From CAWEQO01 sp963811225 (GTDB lineage Bacteria; Chloroflexota; Anaerolineae; Anaerolineales; Anaerolineaceae), in NCBI GenBank assembly GCA_963811225.1, contig CAWEQO010000013.1, positions 124,001 to 188,000 on the forward strand: a stretch of DNA of 64,000 nucleotides. Reading direction: 5' to 3'. The translations under genes were made by a program, and so were the position numbers. This document shows, one piece after another, positions 51,491 to 60,802 of this stretch (the first letter of the stretch is position 1; each line of letters begins with the position of its first letter). Under the pieces are notes generated by a model. The model was not told the origin of the DNA. It ran no database searches and worked only from the letters and a program-made list of their open reading frames with translations.

Positions 51491-52828
51491 ATGAACGCTC
51501 AACAAGCCTGGCAGGCTACTTTGGGCCAGCTTCAGATGGAAATGTCCAAAGCAGCTTTCGACACTTGGGTCCGCAGCGCCGAACTGGTCTCGTATCAAGA
51601 CGATATCTTTAAAGTTGGAGTCCAGAATGCATACGCCCGCGACTGGTTGGAAAGCCGGCTTTCCAGCACCGTGTCACGGCTTTTGACCGGAATTATGGGC
51701 CGGTCACAGACTGTGGATTTTGTCGTCTGGCAAAAAGATTTCGAAAATAGTGAAAGCGAACGTATTATGAGCGAGGACCTGAACGAAGCTCCCGGTCCAG
51801 ATCGCAATCAGACCATCAACCCACGCTACACCTTCGACAGCTTTGTGATCGGCACCAGCAACCGCATGGCGCACGCCGCCTGCCAGGCCGTTGCCGACAA
51901 CCCGGCGCGGGCCTACAATCCGCTGTTCCTTTATGGAGGTGTTGGTCTAGGGAAAACCCACCTGCTGCACGCAATCGGCAATCAAGCGCACCGCCAAGGC
52001 TTACAGGTATTATATGTTTCATCGGAAGAGTTCACCAACGATCTGATCAATTCGATTCAGAAGAGGACAACAGCAGCCTTCCGTGATCGCTACCGCCGGA
52101 TTGACGTGTTAATGATCGACGATATCCAGTTCATTGCCGGAAAAGAATCGACGCAGGAAGAGTTTTTCCACACCTTCAACACCCTGCACGGCCAAGACAA
52201 ACAGCTGATCATCTCCTCCGACCGCCCTCCCAAGGCGCTGGTTACCCTGGAAGAGCGCCTGCGTTCCCGGTTCGAGTGGGGCCTGTGCGTAGACATTCAA
52301 CCCCCCGATATCGAAACCCGAATCGCCATCCTACGTTACAAGGCCGAGCGGGCCGGGCGGCAGGTGAGCATCGACATCCTCGAGATGATCGCCCGCCAGA
52401 TCCAATCCAACATCCGCGAACTGGAAGGCGCACTGACCCGCGTCCTGGCGTTCGCAGACCTGAGTGGGCAGCCCGTGACCGTCGATCTGGTCCAAATTGC
52501 TCTGGCCGATCTGCTGCCACAGCGCAACCGGATCGAGCCGGATGAAGTGGTGGGACTGGTCGCCAGCGCCTTCGGGTTGAGCGCCGAGCGCCTGCTGGGA
52601 CGCGACCGGTCACGCGAAGTGGCCCTACCCCGCCAGATCGCGATGTATCTACTGCGCGAGGAGGGCAACGTCTCCCTACCGCAGATCGGCGAAGCCATCG
52701 GCGGGCGGGATCACACGACCGTCATGTATGCCTGCGATAAGGTAGCCGACCTGATCGAACGGGACGACCGTTTGCGCCGTCAGATCTTATCGATACGCGA
52801 GAAACTCTACAATCACGCCACCCCCTGA
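51491..52828 (+). CDS. dnaA: Chromosomal replication initiator DnaA
   Basis: The 445-residue protein has the four usual domains. Domain I covers about residues 1-85 (AAFDTWVRSAEL), followed by a short linker. The AAA+ domain starts at NPRYTFDSFVIG, with Walker A GGVGLGKTH, Walker B VLMIDDIQF and the sensor SSDRPPKAL. The C-terminal DNA-binding helix-turn-helix ends with IGGRDHTTVMYACDK. It opens the origin for replication. The start at 51491 has AGGAGGG upstream. The usual neighbour dnaN is absent: the next gene is moaA. Confidence 0.97.
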   Translation: MNAQQAWQATLGQLQMEMSKAAFDTWVRSAELVSYQDDIFKVGVQNAYARDWLESRLSSTVSRLLTGIMGRSQTVDFVVWQKDFENSESERIMSEDLNEAPGPDRNQTINPRYTFDSFVIGTSNRMAHAACQAVADNPARAYNPLFLYGGVGLGKTHLLHAIGNQAHRQGLQVLYVSSEEFTNDLINSIQKRTTAAFRDRYRRIDVLMIDDIQFIAGKESTQEEFFHTFNTLHGQDKQLIISSDRPPKALVTLEERLRSRFEWGLCVDIQPPDIETRIAILRYKAERAGRQVSIDILEMIARQIQSNIRELEGALTRVLAFADLSGQPVTVDLVQIALADLLPQRNRIEPDEVVGLVASAFGLSAERLLGRDRSREVALPRQIAMYLLREEGNVSLPQIGEAIGGRDHTTVMYACDKVADLIERDDRLRRQILSIREKLYNHATP

Positions 52829-52912
52829 CCTCTCGCGGCCAACCGCTGCAGCCGTCATCTCTGGCAATGGTGCGTCTTGCGTCGCTGCTGAGCGTCGTCG
52901 GCGCCATTTGTA

Positions 52913-52985
52913 GGGGCAGGCCAATCGCCTGCCCCAAAGGAAGGCTTCGCCCCCTCCAATCCCTTCAGGAGGGGGCTTTCCTTTC
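52913..52985. terminator. Hairpins after dnaA
   Basis: The first hairpin, GGGGCAGG-CCAATCG-CCTGCCCC at 52913-52935, has the TGTAGGGGC-type start. The second, CCCCCTCC with GGAGGGGG at about 52950-52977, is flanked by AAAGGAA and TTCCTTT. Confidence 0.7.
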
Positions 52986-52993
52986 AATTCAAG

Positions 52994-53020
52994 AGAGTAG
53001 TCAAAACATCCGACTACTCT
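52994..53020. repeat. 9-bp-arm hairpin upstream of moaA
   Basis: AGAGTAGTC and GACTACTCT pair around a 9-base loop. It is a possible terminator for dnaA or part of the moaA leader. Confidence 0.55.
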
Positions 53021-53052
53021 CCGCTCTCTGTCCCCTTAAATTGAAAATCTGA

Positions 53053-53085
53053 TATAATAAATATGATGTTTATCATGTTTATTAT
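53053..53085 (+). promoter_or_regulatory. moaA -10 box with overlapping 14-bp-arm palindrome
   Basis: TATAAT (53053-53058) overlaps the left arm of a near-perfect inverted repeat (53054-53067 and 53072-53085, one mismatch, 4-base spacer). A repressor or activator bound here would sit on the promoter. No known operator is matched. Confidence 0.55.
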
Positions 53086-53104
53086 CGCATTACAGGGAGT
53101 TTGA

Positions 53105-54082
53105 ATGGCAATCGACCGATTTGGGCGTAACATCCACTACCTGCGTATCAGCCTTACCGACCACTGCAACCTGCGCTGCGTGTACTGCATGCCGGAGGAC
53201 ATGACCTTCCGGCCCAACGCACAAATGATGCAGGATGACGAGCTGCTGCTGCTGGCGCGCCTGTTTGCCGACCTGGGCTTTGACAAGTTCCGGCTGACCG
53301 GCGGCGAACCGACCGTGCGCGCGCACGTAGTAGACCTCGTGCGTGAGATCCACAGGGTCCCCGGCGTACGCTCGCTCTCGATGACAACCAACGGCCTGCT
53401 GCTTGGCAAGCTGGCCCAACCGCTCAAACAGGCCGGTCTTGAACGGGTCAACGTCAGTCTGGATACCCTCGACCCGGTCCGCTTCAAAAAGCTGACCCGC
53501 TGGGGCAAACTCGAGCAGGTCTGGGAGGGCATCCAGGCTGCCGAAGAAGCCGGGTTGACCCCGATCAAGATCAATGCCGTTGTGGTGCGGGGAGTCAATG
53601 ACCAAGACATGGCCGCCCTGGCCGAGCTAACCTGCGAACATCCCTGGCAAGTTCGCTTCATCGAGATGATGCCTTTTGGCGGCGCCACCGAATTTCAGAA
53701 AAGCCAGATCGTCACTACCCGCGAGATGATGGAGCGCATCGAGGAAGGCGCCGGCAAGCTGGAGCCGGTCGGCAATAAACTGGACGGCGAAGCGCGCATA
53801 TACCACCTGCCCGGCGCGCTGGGACAGGTTGGCTTCATCTCCTCGGTGACGCTGCCCTTCTGCGCCAGCTGCACCCGCGCCCGCCTGACCGCCGATGGTA
53901 AGCTGCGCCTGTGCCTGCTGCGCGACAAAGAGCTCGACCTGCTCACACCGCTGCGCAACGGCGCCAGCCTGGAAGACCTGCGGCAGCTGGTCGTTTCCGG
54001 TATATGGGGCAAGCCCTGGGGCCACGGTCTGGCCGATGGTGAGGTAGCGACCAACCGCACGATGAGCGAAATTGGGGGGTAA
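53105..54082 (+). CDS. moaA: GTP 3',8-cyclase MoaA (molybdenum cofactor biosynthesis)
   Basis: The 325-residue radical-SAM enzyme starts molybdopterin synthesis by rearranging GTP to 3',8-cH2GTP. The N-terminal cluster motif C-N-L-R-C-V-Y-C is at about residue 20 (SLTDHCNLRCVYC), followed by TGGEPTVR for SAM binding. The second cluster at the C-terminus is FCASCTRARLTADGKLRLC. The protein ends in the required double glycine (EIGG). No other moa or moe genes are near. Regulation by the palindrome at its promoter is possible. Confidence 0.96.
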   Translation: MAIDRFGRNIHYLRISLTDHCNLRCVYCMPEDMTFRPNAQMMQDDELLLLARLFADLGFDKFRLTGGEPTVRAHVVDLVREIHRVPGVRSLSMTTNGLLLGKLAQPLKQAGLERVNVSLDTLDPVRFKKLTRWGKLEQVWEGIQAAEEAGLTPIKINAVVVRGVNDQDMAALAELTCEHPWQVRFIEMMPFGGATEFQKSQIVTTREMMERIEEGAGKLEPVGNKLDGEARIYHLPGALGQVGFISSVTLPFCASCTRARLTADGKLRLCLLRDKELDLLTPLRNGASLEDLRQLVVSGIWGKPWGHGLADGEVATNRTMSEIGG

Positions 54083-54099
54083 TTAAGAGCGTTACGCTC

Positions 54100-55086
54100 T
54101 TATGCGATACCGTTGGCCTGGAACCATACCCAGGCTTCCGCGAAAGCCTGTTCGGCCTTCTTGAAGGAGGGCAGTCCCAGCTCCCCGAGAGCCTTGTGCG
54201 TATCGTAATAGAAATAGCGACCGGCCAGGTACAGCGTGCTGGGGTCCACAGGCAGATTCAAGAACGACCGCAGCCAGCGCGCAGGGGCTGCCATCGAGCG
54301 CACCACCCGCGGCGGCAGTTCGACCAGCGGCTTGCTACCGCCCGTTAGCGCTGCAATCTTCTGGACGATCTCTTTGAGGGTCAGATTCTCGCCCCCTAGA
54401 ATGTAACGCTCGCCGGTACGGCCACGCTCCAAGGCCGACACATGCCCGCGAGCCACGTCATCGATGTGCACCACGTTGATTCCCGCATCCACCAGCGCCG
54501 GGAGCCGCCCGCGCGCTACCTGCACGACCAAGGAGGTATTCATCCGGTACACGTCCCTGGGCCCGAACACCAGCGAGGGGTTCACGATGACCACATCCAA
54601 ACCTTGGGCCACCGCCTTTTGCACCTCCATCTCGGCCAGGTACTTGGCGTAGCCGTAGGGCCAGCGCTCGGGGATGTAATTCCAGGTATGGCGCTCATCG
54701 ATCGGCATGCGTTGGCTGCCATAATGCTCCGGCACACCCAGAGCCGCTACCGAGCTGGTGTGCACCACGCGCTGCACGCCCGCCTGGAGCGCCCCCTGCA
54801 GTACCGCCCGGGTGCCCTCCACGGTCACCGCCTGCAGCGGGCCCGGATCCTCACGCACTCCCAGCAGTGCGGCTGCATGGAACACGGCATCCACCCCCTG
54901 CATCGCTTCCAGCAGCGTTTCCGGCTGGGTCAGGTCGCCGAGGGCCTGTTCCACCGGCAGACCTTCCAGCAGGCGCAGTGAACTGGACGGCCGGTGGAAC
55001 GCCCGCACCTCGTAGCCTGCGTCCAACAAGCCACGGCAAATGGCATTCCCAACAAACCCGGTCGATCCGGTGACCAGCGCTTTCAC
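54100..55086 (-). CDS. NAD-dependent epimerase/dehydratase (extended SDR)
   Basis: The 328-residue extended short-chain dehydrogenase opens with VTGSTGFVGNAI (NAD-binding TGxxGxxG), then GDLTQPETL, HAAAL, TSSVAAL with the catalytic Ser, and the active pair Y-x3-K in YGYAKYLAE. It most resembles the HpnA-like or dihydroflavonol-reductase-like group, which acts on sugar or ketone substrates. The gene is 12 bases downstream of the thiolase gene on the same strand, so the pair may act on related acyl or keto compounds; that is inference. Confidence 0.87.
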   Translation of the reverse strand: MKALVTGSTGFVGNAICRGLLDAGYEVRAFHRPSSSLRLLEGLPVEQALGDLTQPETLLEAMQGVDAVFHAAALLGVREDPGPLQAVTVEGTRAVLQGALQAGVQRVVHTSSVAALGVPEHYGSQRMPIDERHTWNYIPERWPYGYAKYLAEMEVQKAVAQGLDVVIVNPSLVFGPRDVYRMNTSLVVQVARGRLPALVDAGINVVHIDDVARGHVSALERGRTGERYILGGENLTLKEIVQKIAALTGGSKPLVELPPRVVRSMAAPARWLRSFLNLPVDPSTLYLAGRYFYYDTHKALGELGLPSFKKAEQAFAEAWVWFQANGIA

Positions 55087-55098
55087 ATTGACCTCGTT

Positions 55099-56319
55099 TC
55101 AGTCCCCAATCCATTCCACCAGGGTCGACTCGCCCTGACCTACCCCCACGCACAGCGTCGCCAGCCCGTAGAACGGCCGCGGCATCGATGGCGCCCGCCG
55201 CCGCATCTCGTGGATCAGGGTGGTGAGGATGCGCGCCCCCGAGCAGCCCAAGGGATGGCCCAATGCCACCGCTCCACCGTTCACATTGACGATCTCATGC
55301 CCTATGCCCAGCTCACGCATGACCGCCAGGGTCTGCACGGCAAACGCCTCGTTGATTTCCACCAGCCCGATCTGCTCGATGGATAGGCCGGTGCGGTCCA
55401 ACAGCTTGCGGGTGGCCGGCACTGGGCCCATGCCCATGATGCGCGGCGGAACCCCTGCGGCCGCCGAGCCCAAGACCCTCACCATGGGTTTCAATCCCAA
55501 TTCTTCCGCTCGATCCGCGCTGCAAACCAACAAGGCCGCGGCGCCGTCGTTCAGGCCAGAGGAATTGCCAGCCGTGACCGTGCCGTCCTTGCGAAAGGCC
55601 GGTCGCAGCCGGGCCAGCGCCTCTGGGCTGGTATCGCGGCGCGGCCGCTCATCTGTATTCACCATCACCGGATCGCCTTTGCGCTGCGGCACAGGCACCG
55701 GTACGATCTCCTCGGCGAACTTACCCGAGTCGATGGCCGCAATGGCGCGCCGATGGCTGTGATAGGCGAAGTCATCCTGCTGCTCGCGTGTGATGCCGGT
55801 CCTGTCGGCGATGTTCTCAGCGGTGACGCCCAGCGCATCGGTGTGGCCCATGGCCTCCATCTTTGGGTTGACGAAGCGCCATCCCAGCGTGGTATCGTAA
55901 GCGGTCAGGTTGCCGAACGGGAAGCCCTGCTCGGCCTTGGGCAGCGCGTACGGCGCACGCGACATGTTCTCCACGCCGCCTGCCAGGAACACATCCCCCT
56001 CGCCCACCCGGATGGCTCGCGCCGCCATGTTCACCGCCGTCAGGCCGGAAGCGCACAGGCGGTTGAAGGTCACCCCCGCCACCTCCTCCGGCATACCCGC
56101 CAGCAGTGCGCTCATACGGGCGATGTTGCGGTTGTCCTCACCGGCCTGGTTGGCGCAGCCCAGATAAACTTCTTCCACCTGGGCCGGGTCCAGCCCGGTG
56201 CGCTCCAGCAGACTGTGCAGCACCTGCGCCGCCAGGTCGTCGGGCCGCACCCTGGCGAGCCCGCCCCCTAGAGCCCCAACCGGGCTCCGCACCGCATCGA
56301 TGATGACGACATCAGGCAT
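55099..56319 (-). CDS. Acetyl-CoA acetyltransferase (thiolase)
   Basis: The 406-residue thiolase has its acyl-binding Cys in NRLCASGLTAVN (about residue 89), NEAFA for the second part, the active His in the GHPLGCSG block near residue 360, and CVGVGQGES at the C-terminus with the catalytic Cys-Gly pair region. It joins two acetyl-CoA units or splits 3-ketoacyl-CoA. The start at 56319 has GAGGAGG upstream, and site E of the recurring palindrome lies 36 bases before it. It is co-oriented with the epimerase gene. Confidence 0.92.
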   Translation of the reverse strand: MPDVVIIDAVRSPVGALGGGLARVRPDDLAAQVLHSLLERTGLDPAQVEEVYLGCANQAGEDNRNIARMSALLAGMPEEVAGVTFNRLCASGLTAVNMAARAIRVGEGDVFLAGGVENMSRAPYALPKAEQGFPFGNLTAYDTTLGWRFVNPKMEAMGHTDALGVTAENIADRTGITREQQDDFAYHSHRRAIAAIDSGKFAEEIVPVPVPQRKGDPVMVNTDERPRRDTSPEALARLRPAFRKDGTVTAGNSSGLNDGAAALLVCSADRAEELGLKPMVRVLGSAAAGVPPRIMGMGPVPATRKLLDRTGLSIEQIGLVEINEAFAVQTLAVMRELGIGHEIVNVNGGAVALGHPLGCSGARILTTLIHEMRRRAPSMPRPFYGLATLCVGVGQGESTLVEWIGD

Positions 56320-56738
56320 GACAACCTCCTCAAATGATATTCGCATGGAAAATGGCTGCTCGAGCAGTTAAAGAAATTCTACCACCGCTAAGCGGAGGGT
56401 GAGTGCAAGATGTGACGACTTCCTGGTGTTCGTGGTGCAGCGGCTCTCCGAAAATGCAGTGAGTCTTCACCCCTCATGCTCAGTCTGTGGTTAGAACTTC
56501 TAATTGCTTTATTACAAAACTATTAGGATTTACTTCGATTTTGATTGATTATTCTGACTGATTGATGTAGAATTAACAGTGCTTGTTGGGGATTTTCTTG
56601 TTGTAACTGAATTGATACTTATACAACGAAAGACCGGTCTCTTGCAACGCGCAAATCTCTCTCCTACCGGTAGCGAATGATACTTTACACGTTCTCCAAA
56701 AACGGTATCGGCATAGATCTGCATACCTGGAGACAAAG
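56320..56738. other. 419-base AT-rich gap between divergent genes
   Basis: No gene is seen apart from the promoters for the thiolase unit and the following lipoprotein. Site E of the palindrome is at 56355-56368. Confidence 0.55.
56355..56368. promoter_or_regulatory. Palindrome GCTGC-N4-GCAGT, site E
   Basis: GCTGC-TCGA-GCAGT matches the recurring motif except for one base, and its CTGCTCGAGCAG core is perfect. It lies 36 bases upstream of the thiolase start. Confidence 0.5.
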
Positions 56739-57911
56739 ATGAAAGCAAGGTTCCTCAATCGGCTCCTCATTCTCCTCCCGCTCGTGCTGATCGGGCTATT
56801 TTTGGCCGGCTGCAGCGAGATTCCCGGGGGTATGGCCCCCTTGCAGCCCCTTGCAGCGCAGCAAGCCCAGGCTGGGGTTGATCCATTGTTCGAGCAGTTT
56901 TACCAGCAAACGGGAGGGGTCGACCAACTGGGCCAACCGATATCGGGGCTAAAGAATGAGAACGGCAAACAGTGCCAGTATACGACCAACGGCGTGATGT
57001 GCTACGACCCGAATGCCGGCCCCGATCAACAATTTAGCTACATCTCCGTTCAGCCTACGATCAACGTCGATACCCCCTACGACCGCATCCTCGAACGGAT
57101 GGGCGGGCGTAAAGTGTTCGGGGAGCCGCAAGGTGAGCCCGTGATCGCCAGCGACGGGCAGATGGAGCAAGCGTACACGAATATCGTAGTCTATTCGCCC
57201 CCCAACAATCCCAATGATATCCACTTCCGATCGCTGGCCCGCTCACTTGGCATGCCCGCCGGTCAGCCTGGGCCTAAGGTTTACGATCGCCGCCACAATG
57301 TGATCTTTTATCAAGTGGATGGCGAGCTTGGCTTCCACGTGCCGGTTGTCTTCGATGAGTTTATCGCCCAGCATGGCGGTGTGGAGAAGTCGGGTAAGCC
57401 CATCTCCGAGCCGATCGCCACCCAAGAGGAAGGGCAGCAGGTGGCACGCCAGTGCTTCGAGAACTACTGCCTCGACTACTACGTCAATGCGCCGGCCGGG
57501 AACCAGGTGCGGCTGGCTCCGCTCGGCCTGCAGTACGCCCAGTCCATGTCCACAGCCGGCTATGCGAGTGTTGCCCCTGCGGTCAGTGACACCCTGGCGA
57601 TGCTCGTCAGTGAGGACAAGACACAGGTGACCGTCTCAGACTCCCAGACCTTCTACCTGCTGATATACAAAGACCACACCAAAGAGCCCCAATCGGGCGT
57701 CACCGCCAGCATCGATCTGATGCTGCCGGATGGCACCAACTACACCTACCAGACTCCACCCACCGGCTCCAACGGCTGGACGAGCCTGACCATCCCGCCC
57801 CTGCCCAATCTGACGCATGGGATGATGATCGCTTATAAGGTCTGCCTCGACCAGCCGGTCGAGACGCCGAACTGTGTTTCCGAGATGTACCTGATCTGGA
57901 ACTACCAGTAG
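56739..57911 (+). CDS. Lipoprotein with repeated GG-x-L-G-x-P-I-S segments
   Basis: The 390-residue protein has a lipoprotein signal (FLAGCSEIPGG). Three segments look like repeats: GGVDQLGQPISGL, GGRKVFGEPQGEPV and GGVEKSGKPISEP. They recall LGFP-type repeats that may bind cell-wall material. The C-terminal 110 residues form another beta domain (LYLIWNYQ end). It is a single gene, ending at the large inverted repeat. GGAGA stands before the ATG. Confidence 0.8.
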   Translation: MKARFLNRLLILLPLVLIGLFLAGCSEIPGGMAPLQPLAAQQAQAGVDPLFEQFYQQTGGVDQLGQPISGLKNENGKQCQYTTNGVMCYDPNAGPDQQFSYISVQPTINVDTPYDRILERMGGRKVFGEPQGEPVIASDGQMEQAYTNIVVYSPPNNPNDIHFRSLARSLGMPAGQPGPKVYDRRHNVIFYQVDGELGFHVPVVFDEFIAQHGGVEKSGKPISEPIATQEEGQQVARQCFENYCLDYYVNAPAGNQVRLAPLGLQYAQSMSTAGYASVAPAVSDTLAMLVSEDKTQVTVSDSQTFYLLIYKDHTKEPQSGVTASIDLMLPDGTNYTYQTPPTGSNGWTSLTIPPLPNLTHGMMIAYKVCLDQPVETPNCVSEMYLIWNYQ

Positions 57912-57931
57912 ATCGTTTTACAACAAAAAGC

Positions 57932-58105
57932 GTAGCTACTCAGGCAGACAACGTAGCCCCAGGCATCCTCGCCTGGGGTTCTTGGCCTGAAAGGCGCACC
58001 GGCCTATAAAAGATCGAACATTCTACCCGCCGGCTACCCCAGGCAGCCCTCAACAGGGTGCTTCGCGAGGATGCCTGGGGCTACGTTGTCGGCCTGAGTA
58101 GTTAC
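57932..58105. repeat. 41-bp-arm inverted repeat between convergent genes
   Basis: Arms 57932-57972 and 58065-58105 match with two mismatches around a 92-base loop. The left arm overlaps a smaller hairpin CCCCAGGC-ATCCTC-GCCTGGGG. It looks like a dispersed intergenic repeat. Confidence 0.85.
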
Positions 58106-58106
58106 C

Positions 58107-58142
58107 AAAAAGCTTCCCAATCCGTGGATTGGAAAGCTTTTT
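58107..58142. terminator. Bidirectional terminator at the convergent gene ends
   Basis: AAAAGCTTCCCAATCC pairs with GGATTGGAAAGCTTTT, with A and T runs on the two sides. Confidence 0.85.
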
Positions 58143-58156
58143 CTATTTCAGAAGCG

Positions 58157-59134
58157 CTATGGTCTGGCCTGAGCCAGCAGTTCCACCGTGCCGATCTGGC
58201 CCCCCAGACTGTATACCTGCATCTCGAAGGGCTGCTCTTTCCCGGCCCGCAGGGGCTTTTCATTTTCCCAGCGCCGCACCCCCACCACCTGCCCGGTGAC
58301 GTCATAGGCGGTCGCTAAGATCCACACCACTCCGGCCTTGCCCTCTTCCCCCTCCAGCCTCACCGTCCCGCGGACCACAGCGCTCAATCCGTCATCTGCA
58401 ATTTGCACTTGCGTCCCCGCTGCTTGCACCGGCAAGTAGCGTTCGCTGCCCTCGGCGACGGGCAGAGCCGTGAGCAGTTCGGCGCTGGCCCTCAAGTCAG
58501 CCGGTGCGGGCGCCTCGAAATACACCATCAGCGGCAGCGACGCCCCGGACGGCAGCAGGTCCAACGGTGCAACCGCCACCTGCGAGCACATGTCTGTGCC
58601 ATCCGCATCTGCGATACGCACCACCGCCGACACACTCTCCACCGCCGTGTCCTGGCGGTTGCGCACCAGCACGAAGCACCACGCCCCGCCATCCTTCTGA
58701 TGGGAGCAATTGACCGCTTTCAACTTGACCGCCACCGGCGTGGGCGAAGGCACAGCCGAGGTTGGCTGCTGACTGGAGGCCGGAATGCTCAAAGCGCTGC
58801 CTACTTTCAGCAAGTACGGGTCGAGGCCCGGGTTGACCTCCAGCAAAGCCTGCACACTGACGTGATACAGGTAGGCAATACCGCCCAGGTCTTCCCCGGC
58901 CTTGATTGTATGCGTTTGGAGGGTTGCGGTGGGCGAAGGCAAGGGCGTTACCGTGGCGGGATCGGGCGGCGCGGGCGTGCTGCTGGCAGTCGCTGTAAGG
59001 AAGGGCGTCAGTTCGCCCATTGACACAGGAGCAGGCGTACCGGTAGCCGTTGGGGTTACCGGAGCGCACCCCACCAGCGCCAGGGCGATCAGCACGCTGG
59101 CCGTGAAAAGATGAATTTTCATCTTCAGGAGCAT
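58157..59134 (-). CDS. LysM-domain lipoprotein
   Basis: The 325-residue protein has a lipoprotein signal (IALALVGC), a Thr/Pro-rich linker, one LysM domain at about 70-120 (HTIKAGEDLGGIAYLYHVS...LEVNPGLDPYLLKVGSALSIP) and a C-terminal beta domain with Cys residues (NCSHQKDGGAWCFVLVRN). LysM binds peptidoglycan, so it is likely a cell-wall-attached protein. The ATG at 59134 stands exactly seven bases after a TATAAT, so the mRNA may lack a leader; the second ATG at 59122 has no ribosome site. Confidence 0.85.
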   Translation of the reverse strand: MLLKMKIHLFTASVLIALALVGCAPVTPTATGTPAPVSMGELTPFLTATASSTPAPPDPATVTPLPSPTATLQTHTIKAGEDLGGIAYLYHVSVQALLEVNPGLDPYLLKVGSALSIPASSQQPTSAVPSPTPVAVKLKAVNCSHQKDGGAWCFVLVRNRQDTAVESVSAVVRIADADGTDMCSQVAVAPLDLLPSGASLPLMVYFEAPAPADLRASAELLTALPVAEGSERYLPVQAAGTQVQIADDGLSAVVRGTVRLEGEEGKAGVVWILATAYDVTGQVVGVRRWENEKPLRAGKEQPFEMQVYSLGGQIGTVELLAQARP

Positions 59135-59141
59135 GGTTCGG

Positions 59142-59147
59142 ATTATA
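59142..59147 (-). promoter_or_regulatory. -10 TATAAT of the LysM lipoprotein gene
   Basis: TATAAT on the minus strand ends seven bases before ATG 59134, which would put the transcript start on or next to the start codon. Confidence 0.6.
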
Positions 59148-59250
59148 TCACGCCGGGAAGATCGCATCCCAGAGTGGGCAGAGGCAGCAAAGGCGCACTC
59201 TATGTTACGTCTTTTCCGGTTATACTTTTTAAGGGGGATAGAAGCGAGGC

Positions 59251-60645
59251 ATGATGAAAAAACGCAATGGTGTGCGTGTCCATATTCAAAGAGAACAGCA
59301 GTTTCGTCCGGGCGTTTCCTACTGGATCAGCCGCGCCTTCGATGAATTCCTGGCGCTGCCCTCTGCTATCGCCTTGATCGGTCTGGTGCTGGCGGTGCTG
59401 ATCTACCTGCTCGATCGCTCCACCTTCCCATTATTGGAACCGCTGCGCAACTTCCTACAAATGCACATCTTCACCGAGGCCGCAGGCACGGCGAATTTCA
59501 TTTCTACCGTCACAGGCGGTTTGATGACCGTCACCTCCATCACGATTTCGGTTCTGGTAGTGGCTCTGCAGCAGTCGGTCAGCAACATGAGCGAGCGGGT
59601 GTTCAGCCAGTTTATCCGCAGGCGTGTCAATCAGATCTACTTCGGCGTCTTCGTCGGAGCAGTGCTGTACTCCATGGCGACCCTGGCGACCATCCACCCC
59701 GATCAAAACGCCATCTTCGCCGCCACGGTAGACCTCATCCTGGCCTCAGCTTCCATCTACATGCTGATCATCCTGCTCTACACAACGATGAACCAGATGA
59801 ACCCAGAGGTGATCATCGGCGCCATTCACGACAGCACCCTGTTGGCGCGTCAGAAGCAAATGGTTTTAATCGCCAACACCTTGCGCAAAGAAACCTACAA
59901 CGGTCCCAACGATCTCACCGTCAAAGCTATATCCGAGGGTTACATCACCCGCATCAACCTCAATACCATCGAGCGAGCCATCCAGCAAGGGAAAGGCAGG
60001 GTAGAGGTGAAACTGCTGGTGGCTATCGGCGCATACGTGATCTATGAAGACCAAATTGCCGACATCGAGGCTGAATTTGCCGATGACGCCGAGCGGGTGA
60101 GCGAAGCTGTCCGGCGCAGCCTGGACCTCTCGCGCCAGCGCGACATCCTCTACGACGCCGCCTTCGGGCTGGAACAGCTCGAGACGATCGGCTGGACCTC
60201 CATCTCCTCCGCCAAGTCCGATCCGGCGCCGGGACTGATGGTCATCCGCAGCGCCGGCGACCTGTTATCGCACTGGATACGCGAGGAAAAGCTGGAGAAA
60301 CTGCCCGACAGGGCCGGCCTGGACGTGGTATACCATGACGATGTGATGGACCGCCTGATGGATGTGTTGGAATCGGCGGCGGTGGCGGCCTACGAGTCCA
60401 AGCAGCACATGTCGCTCAGCGAGGTTTACTGCACCATCATGGCCAGCTTCGTGCGCATGTCACCGCTCCTGCAGCAGCGCTCCATCGACCTGCTGATGCG
60501 CAGTCTCCCGGCGCTTCGCGGCCAAATCCTTACCAACGATTTGGATCATTCGGTCGGCCTGGTCATCCGCACCCTGCAAACCAATGGCTACGCCGATAGG
60601 GCCAACGCGATCCAGCAAGCCCGGGACGAATTGGCGCAGAAATAA
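59251..60645 (+). CDS. DUF2254 membrane protein
   Basis: The 464-residue protein has four TM helices in the first 180 residues (LPSAIALIGLVLAVLIYLLD, ISTVTGGLMTVTSITISVLVVALQ and others), followed by a long soluble part. QQSVSNMSERVFSQFIRRRVNQIYFGVFVGA is the family signature. The soluble domain resembles the DUF2254 C-terminus (FGLEQLETIGWTSISSAKSDP). The function of this family is not known. The ATG at 59251 is preceded by GAGG. Confidence 0.86.
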   Translation: MMKKRNGVRVHIQREQQFRPGVSYWISRAFDEFLALPSAIALIGLVLAVLIYLLDRSTFPLLEPLRNFLQMHIFTEAAGTANFISTVTGGLMTVTSITISVLVVALQQSVSNMSERVFSQFIRRRVNQIYFGVFVGAVLYSMATLATIHPDQNAIFAATVDLILASASIYMLIILLYTTMNQMNPEVIIGAIHDSTLLARQKQMVLIANTLRKETYNGPNDLTVKAISEGYITRINLNTIERAIQQGKGRVEVKLLVAIGAYVIYEDQIADIEAEFADDAERVSEAVRRSLDLSRQRDILYDAAFGLEQLETIGWTSISSAKSDPAPGLMVIRSAGDLLSHWIREEKLEKLPDRAGLDVVYHDDVMDRLMDVLESAAVAAYESKQHMSLSEVYCTIMASFVRMSPLLQQRSIDLLMRSLPALRGQILTNDLDHSVGLVIRTLQTNGYADRANAIQQARDELAQK

Positions 60646-60789
60646 TGAGGACTCCGGCAGCCGCCTGCGCCATTTTATTCCAATGGATGCGTTCAAAAGT
60701 TGCAGGTTCTGGCGTGTTCGCCGGGCCGGGACGCCAAGAATTTAGAACGTAACCGCGCATCCAGAAAAAATTGGTTTTTCCGAGAGTGT

Positions 60790-60795
60790 TATAAT
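60790..60795 (+). promoter_or_regulatory. -10 TATAAT of the C39 peptidase gene
   Basis: It ends seven bases before the ATG at 60803, in the same arrangement as the LysM gene. No ribosome site is seen, so a leaderless mRNA is likely. Confidence 0.6.
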
Positions 60796-60802
60796 CAAGC
60801 CT

